Assembly: GCA_031417915.1 (NCBI GenBank)
Contig: JANOWN010000030.1
Span: 1-64,000, forward strand
Direction of reading: 5' to 3'
Origin: Methylotenera_A sp031417915
GTDB lineage: Bacteria; Pseudomonadota; Gammaproteobacteria; Burkholderiales; Methylophilaceae
DNA: 64,000 nt
Shown: positions 15,393-24,720 of the stretch, piece after piece
Layout of the letters: each line of letters opens with the position of its first letter
Numbering within the stretch: position 1 is the first letter of the stretch
Program-made: the position numbers and the translations under genes
The notes under the pieces: generated by a model
What the model was told of the DNA's origin: nothing
Seen by the model: only the letters and a program-made list of their open reading frames with translations
The model's database searches: none

Positions 15393-15875
15393 ATGACAGC
15401 ACTTTCACTCATTGTCGCGTTTGCTAAAAATCAAGTGATCGGCTTGAACAATACCTTACCTTGGCATTTACCTGAGGATTTAAAGCGTTTTCGCGCGCTC
15501 ACCATGGGGCATCACATCATCATGGGGCGCAAAACTTATGAATCGCTGGGACGCTTGTTACCAGGCCGTACCACGGTAATTGTGACGCGAAATAAACATT
15601 TTAAGGTTGAAGGTGCGTTAATTGCACATAGCCTGCAGGCCGCATGGATATTGGCTCGTAGCGATGAAGAGCCGTTTATTATTGGCGGAGCAGAATTGTA
15701 TAGAGAAGGCTTGAAACATGCTACCAAACTCTATATCACTGAAGTGCATGCTGAATTTTCGGGCGATGCTTTTTTTCCTGAATTAAACGCCAACGATTGG
15801 GAATTAAGCGAAAAAAAATCTCTCATCGCAGCGAGTGGTCTTGCATATAGCGATTTGATTTATTTAAAAAAATAG
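15393..15875 (+). CDS. folA: Dihydrofolate reductase
   Basis: 160 residues, normal length. It regenerates tetrahydrofolate with NADPH. Key segments are VIGLNNTLPWHLPEDLKRF (substrate loop; the acidic catalytic residue is in LPEDL), IIMGRKTYESLG (NADPH binding) and FIIGGAELY. A copy of the AATATCCATG element is embedded antisense at 15629-15667, encoding AAWILARSDEE, without lengthening the protein. It converges with nasA, 24 bp apart. Confidence 0.96.
   Translation: MTALSLIVAFAKNQVIGLNNTLPWHLPEDLKRFRALTMGHHIIMGRKTYESLGRLLPGRTTVIVTRNKHFKVEGALIAHSLQAAWILARSDEEPFIIGGAELYREGLKHATKLYITEVHAEFSGDAFFPELNANDWELSEKKSLIAASGLAYSDLIYLKK
15629..15667 (-). repeat. AATATCCATG element embedded in folA
   Basis: Minus-strand core at 15652-15643 with family flanks: CATCGCTACGAGCC before and CGGCCTGCAGGC after. 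The first flank is very like the intergenic copy at 24657 (CTCTACGAGCC). It is read through in frame as part of folA. Confidence 0.65.
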
Positions 15876-15899
15876 GCGCATCCGATTTTCGTGATGAAT

Positions 15900-18683
15900 T
15901 TAACTAGAAATCACTGAATGTGAAACTCCAGCATGGATGTGTAGCAGTTTTTTAAGCTCAGGCACGCACGATCCGCACTCAGTACCGCATTTGAGTTTAT
16001 TTTGCAGTGTGATTAAATCTGCGCCCAGCTCAATATTTTCTACAATTTCGTTTTGCGAAATATCTAGGCAGTTGCACACGATTTTTCCACGCGCACGTTG
16101 CCCTGTGGGTAGTGCAGATAAAGGCGCTAGCGCCCAACGACTAAATTCTTTGTAATGCGTTTCGTCTTTAAACTGGCCCGTGCTCATTACGTCTTTTAGC
16201 CATTCTGCGGCTAGTGTTTCGCCCATTAAACGTACGCCAGTCACTTCTGGTCTGCCATTGATTGCGTTATTTTCTACTAAAATACGTTTACTAATACCGC
16301 GTTTGGCATCGTTGTAATTGAGGCAGGGCGATTCTTCTGTCATGCCTAAGATTTCGTCAATTTTTTCTATCAGCACTAGGTCTGGCGCGGTTTCGTGCGC
16401 GGCACGTAAAATCAACATACCTGCTTGATTGCTTGCGCTTTCACGACCAAACAAGCCGCAACTGGCGTAGCTAAAGTCTTTCAGCAGAGTGCGAACTTCT
16501 GTTAATAGTGTCAAATCTTGGCATGTGCGCATCACCGTCATGCGCCATGGGAGCTCTAGTTTTTCTATTTTAATAGCGGTGTGTTTCAGCTCGGGTTGTT
16601 TAGAGGTTTTATCAAAGTTTGGCGGCATCAGCGCATTCACGCCCAAGCCATGCATAAACTGGCTACCCCAATGCATGGCAATAAAGGTTTGCGCGGGCTG
16701 TACTTCGTCCGAGGTTTGCGCCGGCAACACCAAACTGCCACGTTTGTTGCTTACTTTCACAATGTCACCATTTTTGATGCTGCGGCGCATCATATCGTCA
16801 GCGCTGATATGGATGACGGGTTCTTCTGCATGGTTAAACAATTGCGCCACCGTGCCTGTGCGACTCATGCCATGCCATTGATCGCGCAAACGGCCAGTGA
16901 GCAAGTGCAGCGGATGGCGCGCATCGGTTTTATCGGCGGTGGCTTTATACACAGCATTAATAAATTGCGCTTTGCCATCGGCTTTTTCAAAAATTCCATC
17001 ACTATAAAGTCGCGCTTTGCCAATGGATTCGCCTTCTGCAAACGGCCACTGCTGAGGACCTTGTTGGTTGAGTAGGGCGTAGCTTATACCAGTAATGTCG
17101 AGGTCGCGACCACGTGTGGTTTCGCGATGTTCGTTGAAGATTTGTTCGGTACTGGTGTAGGGGAATAGATTGCTATTTTTCGCCAAACGTTTTTCTAAGC
17201 GCTGTGCAAAATCTACCATAATCGTCCAATCATGACGCGCTTCTGCAGGTGGCGCTACGGCAGGGTTTACGCGCGTGATGCGCCGTTCGGAGTTGGTGAC
17301 GGTACCTTCTTTTTCGCCCCAAGTGCTGGCAGGCAGTAACACATCGGCATAGGCGCAAGTATCGGTATTGTTAAACGCATCTTGCACCACTACAAGTTCC
17401 GCACTGTTCAAAGCTTCCAGAACGTTATTTAAATCTGGCATAGAGTGGGCAGGGTTAGTGCAGGCAATCCAAATGGCTTTAATTTCGCCACTTTTCACCG
17501 CATCAAACATCTCAATAGCGGTTTTTCCTGGCGTTTCTGGCACTGAGTTCACGCCCCAAAGCTTGGCGATTTCTGCGCGGTGTTCTGCATTAGCCAAATC
17601 CCTATGCCCAGACAATAAATTAGCCATGCCGCCCACTTCGCGTCCGCCCATGGCATTGGGTTGACCTGTGAGTGAAAATGGCCCTGCGCCCAATTTCCCA
17701 ATCTGCCCAGTCGCTAGGTGCAAGTTGATTAGTGCAGCATTTTTATCGGTGCCATGAATACTTTGATTTAAGCCCATGCAATACATGCTAAGCGTTGGTC
17801 CTTGGCCAAACCACTTGGCTGCTTGAATGATATCGGCTTCTTTAATACCACAAATATCTGCCACCATTTTGGGTGTATATTCGCGCACAGTTTCTTTTAA
17901 TACATCAAAGCCATTGGTATGCGCATTGATATACGCCATATCCAGCAAGCTTTCCCAAAGCATTACATGTAACAAGCCATTAAATAGGGCAACATCGGTG
18001 CCTGGTAAAATCGCCAAATGCAAGTCGGCCGCAAGGGCGGTATCGGTTTTGCGTGGATCAACCACGATAATTTTTAAGTTCGGGTTTTTGGCTTTTGCGT
18101 CTTCAATACGCCTAAAAATAACAGGGTGTGCAAAAGCGGTGTTGCTACCAGCAATAAACAAACAATCGGTATGGTCAATATCTTCGTAGCAGGCAGGCGG
18201 GGCATCTGCACCTAGCGTAGTTTTGTAGCCGGTTACCGCAGAACTCATACAAAGCCGAGAATTAGTGTCGACATTATTGGTGCCGATCAAGCCTTTGGCG
18301 AGCTTGTTAAACACGTAATAATCTTCGGTGAGTAATTGGCCAGAGATATAAAACGCCACTGAATCAGGCCCGTGCTTTGCTATCGTTTGGGCGAATTTTT
18401 CAGCCAAATAATTCAGTGAAACATCCCATGAAACGCGTTCTCTAGGCATATCCCGACCTAAGCGCATTGTTGGGTAAAGCGCACGATTATCCATTTTTGC
18501 GCTTAAATGTAGCGTCGCACCTTTGGTACATAAACGTCCAAAATTAGCAGGGTGATTTGGGTCGCCTTTTACGTGAATAATTTTGTCATTTTGCGATTCA
18601 ATAATCACGCCGCAGCCTACGCCACAGTAGCAACAAGTTGATTTTGTTTCTTTAATCGCAGGTTTTAAAATCAATACACTCAA
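15900..18683 (-). CDS. nasA: Assimilatory nitrate reductase catalytic subunit with Bfd-like tail
   Basis: 927-residue molybdopterin enzyme that reduces nitrate to nitrite in the cytoplasm. The N-terminal [4Fe-4S] site is CCYCGVGCG (residues 17-25) plus GRLCTKG. Molybdopterin domains follow, including NSRLCMSSAVTGYK and the C-terminal dinucleotide-binding domain. The last 60 residues form a Bfd-like [2Fe-2S] domain (VCNCLDIS...KCGTECGSC), as in Klebsiella-type NasA. It is the last gene of the nirB operon; its start overlaps the nirD stop by 4 bp. Confidence 0.94.
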   Translation of the reverse strand: MSVLILKPAIKETKSTCCYCGVGCGVIIESQNDKIIHVKGDPNHPANFGRLCTKGATLHLSAKMDNRALYPTMRLGRDMPRERVSWDVSLNYLAEKFAQTIAKHGPDSVAFYISGQLLTEDYYVFNKLAKGLIGTNNVDTNSRLCMSSAVTGYKTTLGADAPPACYEDIDHTDCLFIAGSNTAFAHPVIFRRIEDAKAKNPNLKIIVVDPRKTDTALAADLHLAILPGTDVALFNGLLHVMLWESLLDMAYINAHTNGFDVLKETVREYTPKMVADICGIKEADIIQAAKWFGQGPTLSMYCMGLNQSIHGTDKNAALINLHLATGQIGKLGAGPFSLTGQPNAMGGREVGGMANLLSGHRDLANAEHRAEIAKLWGVNSVPETPGKTAIEMFDAVKSGEIKAIWIACTNPAHSMPDLNNVLEALNSAELVVVQDAFNNTDTCAYADVLLPASTWGEKEGTVTNSERRITRVNPAVAPPAEARHDWTIMVDFAQRLEKRLAKNSNLFPYTSTEQIFNEHRETTRGRDLDITGISYALLNQQGPQQWPFAEGESIGKARLYSDGIFEKADGKAQFINAVYKATADKTDARHPLHLLTGRLRDQWHGMSRTGTVAQLFNHAEEPVIHISADDMMRRSIKNGDIVKVSNKRGSLVLPAQTSDEVQPAQTFIAMHWGSQFMHGLGVNALMPPNFDKTSKQPELKHTAIKIEKLELPWRMTVMRTCQDLTLLTEVRTLLKDFSYASCGLFGRESASNQAGMLILRAAHETAPDLVLIEKIDEILGMTEESPCLNYNDAKRGISKRILVENNAINGRPEVTGVRLMGETLAAEWLKDVMSTGQFKDETHYKEFSRWALAPLSALPTGQRARGKIVCNCLDISQNEIVENIELGADLITLQNKLKCGTECGSCVPELKKLLHIHAGVSHSVISS

Positions 18684-18994
18684 GCTTTTAATTCCAAATA
18701 CACGAAGCCATCTTCAATTTTGGTGTTAAAACAAGCGGTTTCACCTTCGTCAGGTTCTTCAGCCTTGCCATCCACCAAACTCACTTTCCAAGAGTGTAGC
18801 GGGCAAGCTACTTTGTCACCATACACAATGCCTTGCGACAAAGGCCCTCCCTTGTGTGGGCACATATTGTTAATAGCAAAAATGCGGTCATCTTCAGTGC
18901 GGAATACGCCAATTTCGATGTCTTTAGTGCGCACTACGCGCGCGCCTAGTTTAGGAATATCATCAAACGATGCTACTTTTACCCAATTACTCAT
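18680..18994 (-). CDS. nirD: Nitrite reductase [NAD(P)H] small subunit
   Basis: 104-residue Rieske-type protein, partner of NirB. The two metal-ligand motifs CPHKG and CPLHSW are intact, so unlike some NirD proteins it may hold a [2Fe-2S] cluster. Unusually it is not next to nirB: the transporter and the kinase/phosphatase gene lie between. It overlaps nasA by 4 bp and starts 9 bp after the kinase gene. Confidence 0.92.
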   Translation of the reverse strand: MSNWVKVASFDDIPKLGARVVRTKDIEIGVFRTEDDRIFAINNMCPHKGGPLSQGIVYGDKVACPLHSWKVSLVDGKAEEPDEGETACFNTKIEDGFVYLELKA

Positions 18995-19003
18995 ACTTCA
19001 CCC

Positions 19004-20695
19004 TTAAGAAACCAACAATAAATAAATCAATAAGATATTAATAATAAAAGAAAAAATGGCAATCCACTGCCATTTCACCAACCTTGCGCGTGCAATTAAG
19101 GGCGCGCGCGCAGGTGCTAACAGCGGTTTTAATTCACCAACTTCCAGCGCGTGCAGCATTTCCTCTGCCGTTTCAAAACCTAAAGTCGCATCGCGCGCTA
19201 CCGCTTTTAATATAATATTTTCAAGCCAATACGGAATGTCTGGCCGATAGCGCGTTAATGGCGTTGGCGCACCAAATTTTGGGTGTTGAAACGGCTCTAT
19301 TTCGCCATACGGGTATTTGCGCGTCAGTAGATGGTACAGCGTGACACCTGCTGCATAAATATCGGTTTGCGGCGTTGCAGTTTGGCCTTCAAACAGCTCT
19401 GGCGCCATAAAGCTGGGCGTGCCAGGGTTTTGTATCACTTCAGTGTTATCAGTGCTATTAAGCGCCACGCCTAAATCTAAAATACGTAATCTTTGGTCGC
19501 TGGCTTGATGAATATTGGCAGGTTTAATATCGCGATGAATAATGCTCAAACGATGCAGTGCGCCTACGCCGCGCAGCATATCAATGCCGATTTTCGCCGT
19601 GCCAGCGACGGTAAAATAATGGCCACTATCTAAGCGTTGCTGCAAGGTCGCGCCTTCGTGCCAGCTCATCACGAAATACAGTTTACTACGTTTTTCCATG
19701 CTTAGCGGCAATACCTGCGGTACATATTGAGAAACCACGCGCTTACCCAGCCATTCCTCGTTGAGCAGGCCATTACAGCTTTCTAAATCGTTGGCCAATA
19801 GCGGTTGCAAGGTTTTAAGCACAAACATTTGCTTGGTTTCAATTTGGCGAACTTTATACAACAAGCTGGCGCGTGATTCATGCAATATTTCTAACACTTC
19901 AAAATCGTCAATCAGTTCACCAATGCTCAGTTTTGGTGGCAGCGCCAAGTGCTTCGCGCCTGCAATTCGCTCACTCAAAGTATCCGCGCCAAGCTCGGTA
20001 ATTTTAATGATAACGGCGGTAGAGTTGTCAGTACTTTGTTGTTCTAGTGCAGTATTGGTGAGATGCTCGGCCACCATTTGTGCGTTATCAAACTTGCTTA
20101 AACCTTCGTGAATGTTTTTTTCGCCAAGCGCCTCCCAAGCACCATCGCTCATTAGCGCAAACACGTCGCCTACTTGCAGTGCGCCTTCGGCAAAATCAAT
20201 GGCTAAATGCGCATCCAAACCCACGGCGCGTTTCAACACATGGCGCATGTCGGGTCTATCCCAAACGTGGTCGGTAGTGAGTTGTTTTAACACGCCATCG
20301 CGCAGCAAGTAAATACGCGTATCGCCCACATGCGCCGAATAATAACGCTGGCCGCGTAAAATTAACAAAGAAAGCGTGGTCGCCATGCCCGCCAAATCGC
20401 GATTAGCATTAGCTTGCGAAATCAGCCAGCGGTTAGCTGCAGTAATCACTTTATCCAAGGCGCTAGGCGGCTCCCAAGTGTCTGGCGTGGCGTAATAATC
20501 GCTAGAAACAGTACGCACCGTCATCTCGCTCGCCTCGCCGCCGCCTGCGTTACCACTCACGCCATCTGCCATCGCAATTAATGCGCCTTTGGTGCTCAGC
20601 TGCACGTTCTCAGGCGTGACTACGCCCACATAATCTTCATTACGCGGGCGCGGGCCAGTGAGGCTAGATTGGCCTATTTCAAATTTTAGTGACAT
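19004..20695 (-). CDS. PP2C phosphatase / Ser-Thr kinase fusion, membrane-anchored
   Basis: 563 residues. The N-terminal PP2C domain (about 1-240) has metal-site motifs RNED (18-21), ADGVSG (43-48), GDTRIY, SDGAWE and DNSTA. The protein kinase domain (about 262-520) has VLKTL with the ATP Lys, HRDIKPAN, DLG in place of DFG, and GTPSFMAPE; the glycine-rich loop is degenerate (LHESRASLLYKV). A single C-terminal membrane helix (WIAIFSFIINILLIYLLLV) anchors it with both domains cytoplasmic. It lies between transporter and nirD genes, 6 and 9 bp away, so it is part of the nitrate operon. A role in controlling uptake or reduction by phosphorylation is inference. Confidence 0.9.
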   Translation of the reverse strand: MSLKFEIGQSSLTGPRPRNEDYVGVVTPENVQLSTKGALIAMADGVSGNAGGGEASEMTVRTVSSDYYATPDTWEPPSALDKVITAANRWLISQANANRDLAGMATTLSLLILRGQRYYSAHVGDTRIYLLRDGVLKQLTTDHVWDRPDMRHVLKRAVGLDAHLAIDFAEGALQVGDVFALMSDGAWEALGEKNIHEGLSKFDNAQMVAEHLTNTALEQQSTDNSTAVIIKITELGADTLSERIAGAKHLALPPKLSIGELIDDFEVLEILHESRASLLYKVRQIETKQMFVLKTLQPLLANDLESCNGLLNEEWLGKRVVSQYVPQVLPLSMEKRSKLYFVMSWHEGATLQQRLDSGHYFTVAGTAKIGIDMLRGVGALHRLSIIHRDIKPANIHQASDQRLRILDLGVALNSTDNTEVIQNPGTPSFMAPELFEGQTATPQTDIYAAGVTLYHLLTRKYPYGEIEPFQHPKFGAPTPLTRYRPDIPYWLENIILKAVARDATLGFETAEEMLHALEVGELKPLLAPARAPLIARARLVKWQWIAIFSFIINILLIYLLLVS

Positions 20696-20701
20696 GTGTG
20701 A

Positions 20702-21907
20702 TTATACTATTGCAGAAGTGGCACTGCCCCAAGTGGTTCTCCAGCGTGTTTTTACACCCATTAAGCCTATCATTGCCAATACAGCCAAACCTGCAAATAT
20801 AATCAAGCCTATTTGGTAACTGCCAGTACTTTGTTTAAAGTAACCCAAGCTAGCAGCTAGGTAAAAACCACCCACGCCGCCAGCCATGCCGACCAAGCCA
20901 GTCATCACGCCGATTTCTTTGCGAAAGCGTTGCGGAACAAGTTGAAACACCGCGCCGTTGCCCATGCCAAGCACCGCCATCACAGGGATGATGATTGCTA
21001 AAGCCATGACATAAGTAGGTTGGCCAAAACTCATAATAAACAACAAAATCGCAGCAATGGTGTACATGGTAAGCAGTGTGCGGATGCCGCCGATCCTATC
21101 TGCGACTAGCCCGCCAATTGGGCGCACCAACGAGCCAGCAAACACGCAGGCTGCCGTGCAATAGCCCGCTTTAACTGGCCCAAGCGCGTATAAATCGTTA
21201 AAGTAAATAGTCAGCGACGAAGCTAAACCCACAAAGCCACCAAACGTTACGCTGTAAAAAAACATAAACCACCAAGCGTCTTTGTCTTTTAAAATCGCCA
21301 AATACTGGCTGAGCGACTTAGCTGGCGGCGTATCTGGGCTATCTTTAGCAAAAATCATATAAACCGCTAAAGCAATGCCAAGCGGAATTAATGCTAAGCC
21401 AAAAACGTTGTTCCAGCCATAAGCTACGGCCAAGCTTGGTGCAAATAGGGCGGCGAATACCGTACCTGAATTACCTGCCCCGGCAATGCCAAGCGCCGTA
21501 CCTTGGTGCTCGGGCGGATACCAGCGCGAAGCAAGTGGTAAAGCTACCGCAAAAGCCGCGCCTGCAAAACCTAACCCCAAGCCCAATAGAAGGGCATGTT
21601 GGAAGGTTTGTATGCCATGCAACCAAGCGATGAGCAAGCTGGCAATCACAATCAATTGGCCGATTAAACCTGCCATTTTTGGTTTAATTTGATCGACTAG
21701 AACGCCCATAACGATACGTAGCAAAGCGCCCGCCAATACTGGTGTTGCGACCATCAAGCCTTTTTGTGCGGGCGTAAGATATAAATCTGTCGCCATTTGC
21801 ACAGCGAGTGGACCAAGCAACACCCACACCATAAAACTTAAATCAAAATACAAAAATGCTGAGAGTAATGTTGGTGTGTGGCCAGCTTTCCAAAAACTGC
21901 TTTTCAT
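20702..21907 (-). CDS. Nitrate/nitrite transporter (NarK/NasA, MFS)
   Basis: 401-residue major facilitator protein of the nitrate-nitrite porter family with about 12 membrane segments. The nitrate-signature-like glycine-rich segments are GIAGAGNSGTVFAALFAPSLA (helix 5) and GMGNGAVFQLVPQRF with GMAGGVGGF (helices 10-11). It imports nitrate across the inner membrane for NasA. It is second in the operon after nirB, from which it is separated by a long inverted repeat. Confidence 0.92.
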   Translation of the reverse strand: MKSSFWKAGHTPTLLSAFLYFDLSFMVWVLLGPLAVQMATDLYLTPAQKGLMVATPVLAGALLRIVMGVLVDQIKPKMAGLIGQLIVIASLLIAWLHGIQTFQHALLLGLGLGFAGAAFAVALPLASRWYPPEHQGTALGIAGAGNSGTVFAALFAPSLAVAYGWNNVFGLALIPLGIALAVYMIFAKDSPDTPPAKSLSQYLAILKDKDAWWFMFFYSVTFGGFVGLASSLTIYFNDLYALGPVKAGYCTAACVFAGSLVRPIGGLVADRIGGIRTLLTMYTIAAILLFIMSFGQPTYVMALAIIIPVMAVLGMGNGAVFQLVPQRFRKEIGVMTGLVGMAGGVGGFYLAASLGYFKQSTGSYQIGLIIFAGLAVLAMIGLMGVKTRWRTTWGSATSAIV

Positions 21908-21943
21908 ACTTACTTCCTTACTTGATAATTTATTTCATAGTTT

Positions 21944-22016
21944 GTCATTCTGAGTGAAACGAAGAATCCAGCGCTACGCTACGACTGTATGGATTCTTCG
22001 TTTCACTCAGAATGAC
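21944..22016. repeat. Long REP-like inverted repeat between nirB and transporter gene
   Basis: Arms 21944-21970 and 21990-22016 form a perfect stem of 26-27 bp (GTCATTCTGAGTGAAACGAA...) with a loop of about 19 bases. Ends GTCATTCT and ATCCAG mark it as the same family as the GIY-YIG borders. It could stabilise the upstream nirB mRNA or attenuate the downstream genes. Confidence 0.8.
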
Positions 22017-22031
22017 GGGAGGGAAGGTTTT

Positions 22032-24476
22032 TTAAACTTCAATCGTCTCAAACTCTTTGTGTTTTTCGCGGTTTTGCACGCGGTCACTCCAAGGTTCAAC
22101 TGCGCCTTGCAGCGCATACAATAAGCGCTCATAAGCCGCCTTACGGCCAGCGGCATCTTCCACCACACGTTGTTTTACATATTCCAAACCCATGCGGTGT
22201 ATCCAATGTACGGTTCTATCCAAATAGCGTGCTTCTTCGCGATAAATTTGAATAAACGCACCAGAGTATTCCAGCACTTCGTCGTGCGTTTTTACTTTGC
22301 AGAGGAACTGCGCCACTTCGGTTTTAATGCCGCCATTACCGCCTACATAAATCTCCCAGCCAGAATCTACGCCAATAATGCCGACATCTTTAATGCCAGA
22401 TTCGGCACAGTTACGTGGGCAACCAGAAACCGCAAATTTAACTTTATGTGGTGCCCACATATGGTCAAAGGCTTTTTCAATATCAATACCCATTTGGGTA
22501 GAATTTTGCGTACCAAAGCGGCAGAACTCACTACCCACGCAGGTTTTAACGGTACGAATACCTTTGGCATAGGCGTAACCTGATGGCATGTCTAGGTCTT
22601 TCCACATATCCACTAAGTCTTCTTTTTTAACACCCAGCAAATCAATACGCTGACCGCCTGTGACTTTCACCATTGGCACTGCATATTTATCGGCTACATC
22701 TGCAATTTTGCGCAACTGATCAGGCGTAGTCACACCGCCATACATACGCGGAATGACTGAGTAAGTACCATCTTTTTGAATGTTGGCGTGCACACGCTCA
22801 TTAATAAAGCGTGATTGCGGATCGTCCACCGCTTCGTGTGGCCAGCTAGATAGCAAGTAATAATTAAGTGCAGGGCGACAAGTTGCACAGCCATTGGGTG
22901 TGCGCCAAGTCATGCCGCGCATGGCATCGGGTATATTTAAATATTTGTTTTTGCGAATTTCCTCGCGAACTTCTTCGTGATTTTTATCTGAGCAACCGCA
23001 AATTGATTTGCTGGTGGAGGGCGGTGCGTAACCGCCGCCCAAGGTTGACGCTAAAATTTGCTCTACTAGCCCGACGCAACTGCCGCAACTAGAGCCTGCT
23101 TTGGTTTGTTTTTTAACGTCATCAATGGTGAATAAGCCTTGGTCTTGAATGGCTTTAACGATGACCCCTTTGCACACGCCATTACAGCCGCACACTTCCA
23201 TTTCGTTGGTCATGGCTGCCGCTTTATCTTGGCCTAAATGCCCCGTATTGCCGAGGGAATCTTGACCAAACATGAGCGAATCTCGAATCTCGTGAATGGC
23301 TTTGCCGTCACGCAGCATTTGAAAATACCAAGCGCCATCTGCGGTATCGCCATACAGCACGCTGCCGATGATTTTGTCATTTTTAATGACGAGTTTTTTG
23401 TAAACCCCGCCAACTGCGTCGTGCAACACAATTTCTTCGCGCTCTTCATCAGCCGCTTCTACGCTGCCTCTAAAGTCGCCCGCGCTAAATAAATCGATGC
23501 CCGTTACTTTTAATTTGGTTGATGTAACAGAGCCTTTATATAAGCCAATGCCAAAGTTAGCTAAATGCGTTGCACAAACTTTGGCCATTTCAAATAATGG
23601 CGCAACTAAGCCATAAGATATGCCACGGTGGGCCACGCATTCGCCCACTGCGTAAACGCGCGGGTCATACGTTTGCATGGTGTCGTTCACCACAATACCT
23701 TTGTTACAGTAGATACCTGCTGATTCCGCCAGTGCGAAATTTGGGCGAATACCTACTGCCATTACCACTAAATCAGCGGAAATTTCTAGGCCATCGGTAA
23801 AACGTGCCGATTTTACGCGCCCATTGCCGTCATCTATTAACTGCTCAGTATTTTTTTGCAGCAAAAAGTTAAGGCCTTTTGCCTCTAAACTTTTTTGCAG
23901 CATTTTGCCCGCTGTTTTATCTAATTGGCGTTCTAGTAGCCATTCGTTTTTATGTACAACGGTAACATCCATGCCTTGAATTTTTAAGCCATTAGCGGCT
24001 TCTAGCCCAAGTAAGCCGCCGCCAATCACTACTGCGTGTTTATATTTTTTAGCAGCATCTATCATGTCGTTGGTATCTTTAATATCGCGATAACCAATGA
24101 CGCCTTGTAACTCTTTGCCAGGTATTGGCAGCATAAATGGCTTAGAACCTGTAGCTAATAATAAGCGGTCGTATTCAGCTGTTGTGCCATCTTCTGCGAT
24201 TACCACACGATTTTTGCGATCAATTTCATTGATGCGCGCACTGGTATGTAGCGTAATATTATTTTCGGCATACCACTCGCGCGTATTCAAAATAATATCG
24301 TTAATTGTTTGCTCGTTTGCCAGCACGGGCGATAGCATAATACGGTTATAGTTAGGGTAAGGCTCATCACCAAACACGGTAATATCGTAAATATCAGGTG
24401 CGATTTTGAGTAGCTCTTCAACTACTCGCATGCCTGCCATGCCGTTACCTACCACCACCAATTTCATCTTTTGCAT
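22032..24476 (-). CDS. nirB: Nitrite reductase [NAD(P)H] large subunit
   Basis: 814 residues, full length. It reduces nitrite to ammonium in the cytoplasm. Order of domains: FAD binding (VVGNGMAGMRVVEEL, 7-21), NAD(P)H binding (VVIGGGLLGLEAANGLK), Bfd-like [2Fe-2S] (CGCNGVCKG...CGSCVGLVEQ), then the siroheme/[4Fe-4S] half with TCVGSEFCRFG and CPRNCAESG holding four cluster Cys residues. First gene of the nitrate operon, preceded by a sigma-54 promoter and NtrC-like sites, indicating induction under nitrogen limitation. Confidence 0.96.
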   Translation of the reverse strand: MQKMKLVVVGNGMAGMRVVEELLKIAPDIYDITVFGDEPYPNYNRIMLSPVLANEQTINDIILNTREWYAENNITLHTSARINEIDRKNRVVIAEDGTTAEYDRLLLATGSKPFMLPIPGKELQGVIGYRDIKDTNDMIDAAKKYKHAVVIGGGLLGLEAANGLKIQGMDVTVVHKNEWLLERQLDKTAGKMLQKSLEAKGLNFLLQKNTEQLIDDGNGRVKSARFTDGLEISADLVVMAVGIRPNFALAESAGIYCNKGIVVNDTMQTYDPRVYAVGECVAHRGISYGLVAPLFEMAKVCATHLANFGIGLYKGSVTSTKLKVTGIDLFSAGDFRGSVEAADEEREEIVLHDAVGGVYKKLVIKNDKIIGSVLYGDTADGAWYFQMLRDGKAIHEIRDSLMFGQDSLGNTGHLGQDKAAAMTNEMEVCGCNGVCKGVIVKAIQDQGLFTIDDVKKQTKAGSSCGSCVGLVEQILASTLGGGYAPPSTSKSICGCSDKNHEEVREEIRKNKYLNIPDAMRGMTWRTPNGCATCRPALNYYLLSSWPHEAVDDPQSRFINERVHANIQKDGTYSVIPRMYGGVTTPDQLRKIADVADKYAVPMVKVTGGQRIDLLGVKKEDLVDMWKDLDMPSGYAYAKGIRTVKTCVGSEFCRFGTQNSTQMGIDIEKAFDHMWAPHKVKFAVSGCPRNCAESGIKDVGIIGVDSGWEIYVGGNGGIKTEVAQFLCKVKTHDEVLEYSGAFIQIYREEARYLDRTVHWIHRMGLEYVKQRVVEDAAGRKAAYERLLYALQGAVEPWSDRVQNREKHKEFETIEV

Positions 24477-24517
24477 AATCTTTTACTTAAGTTTTGTGAA
24501 TACATTGAAACAACACT

Positions 24518-24533
24518 TGCAATTAGCGTGCCA
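24518..24533 (-). promoter_or_regulatory. Sigma-54 promoter of the nirB operon
   Basis: The minus strand reads TGGCACGCTAATTGCA, an exact match to TGGCACG-N4-TTGCW. Expected start is near 24507, giving a leader of about 30 bases before the nirB ATG. Confidence 0.85.
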
Positions 24534-24592
24534 CCATTAATTATTGTTTTAGTACAATAACTTAGTATTTTTTAATGCTTATTTAATTAAAA

Positions 24593-24641
24593 TGACGCAC
24601 CAAAAAAGCTAGCCGACCATAGGCGTGAACCAAAATGGTGC
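24593..24641. promoter_or_regulatory. NtrC-like binding sites upstream of nirB
   Basis: TGAACCAAAATGGTGC (24626-24641) differs at one base from the dyad TGCACCA-N-TGGTGC of NtrC sites. A weaker half site GCACCAAAAAAGC lies at 24598-24610. They are about 65-110 bp upstream of the sigma-54 promoter, the normal enhancer range. Confidence 0.6.
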
Positions 24642-24656
24642 GTAAAAGTTAAAAAT

Positions 24657-24697
24657 GATGCTCTACGAGCCAATATCCATGCGGGTTTCAGTGCATC
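24657..24697 (+). repeat. AATATCCATG element, intergenic copy 3
   Basis: Core 24672-24681, arms GATGCTCT and GTGCATC. It is located between the porin stop (24721, minus strand) and the nirB enhancer region. Confidence 0.85.
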
Positions 24698-24720
24698 TTT
24701 ATTTTAGTGTTTTTATGAAA

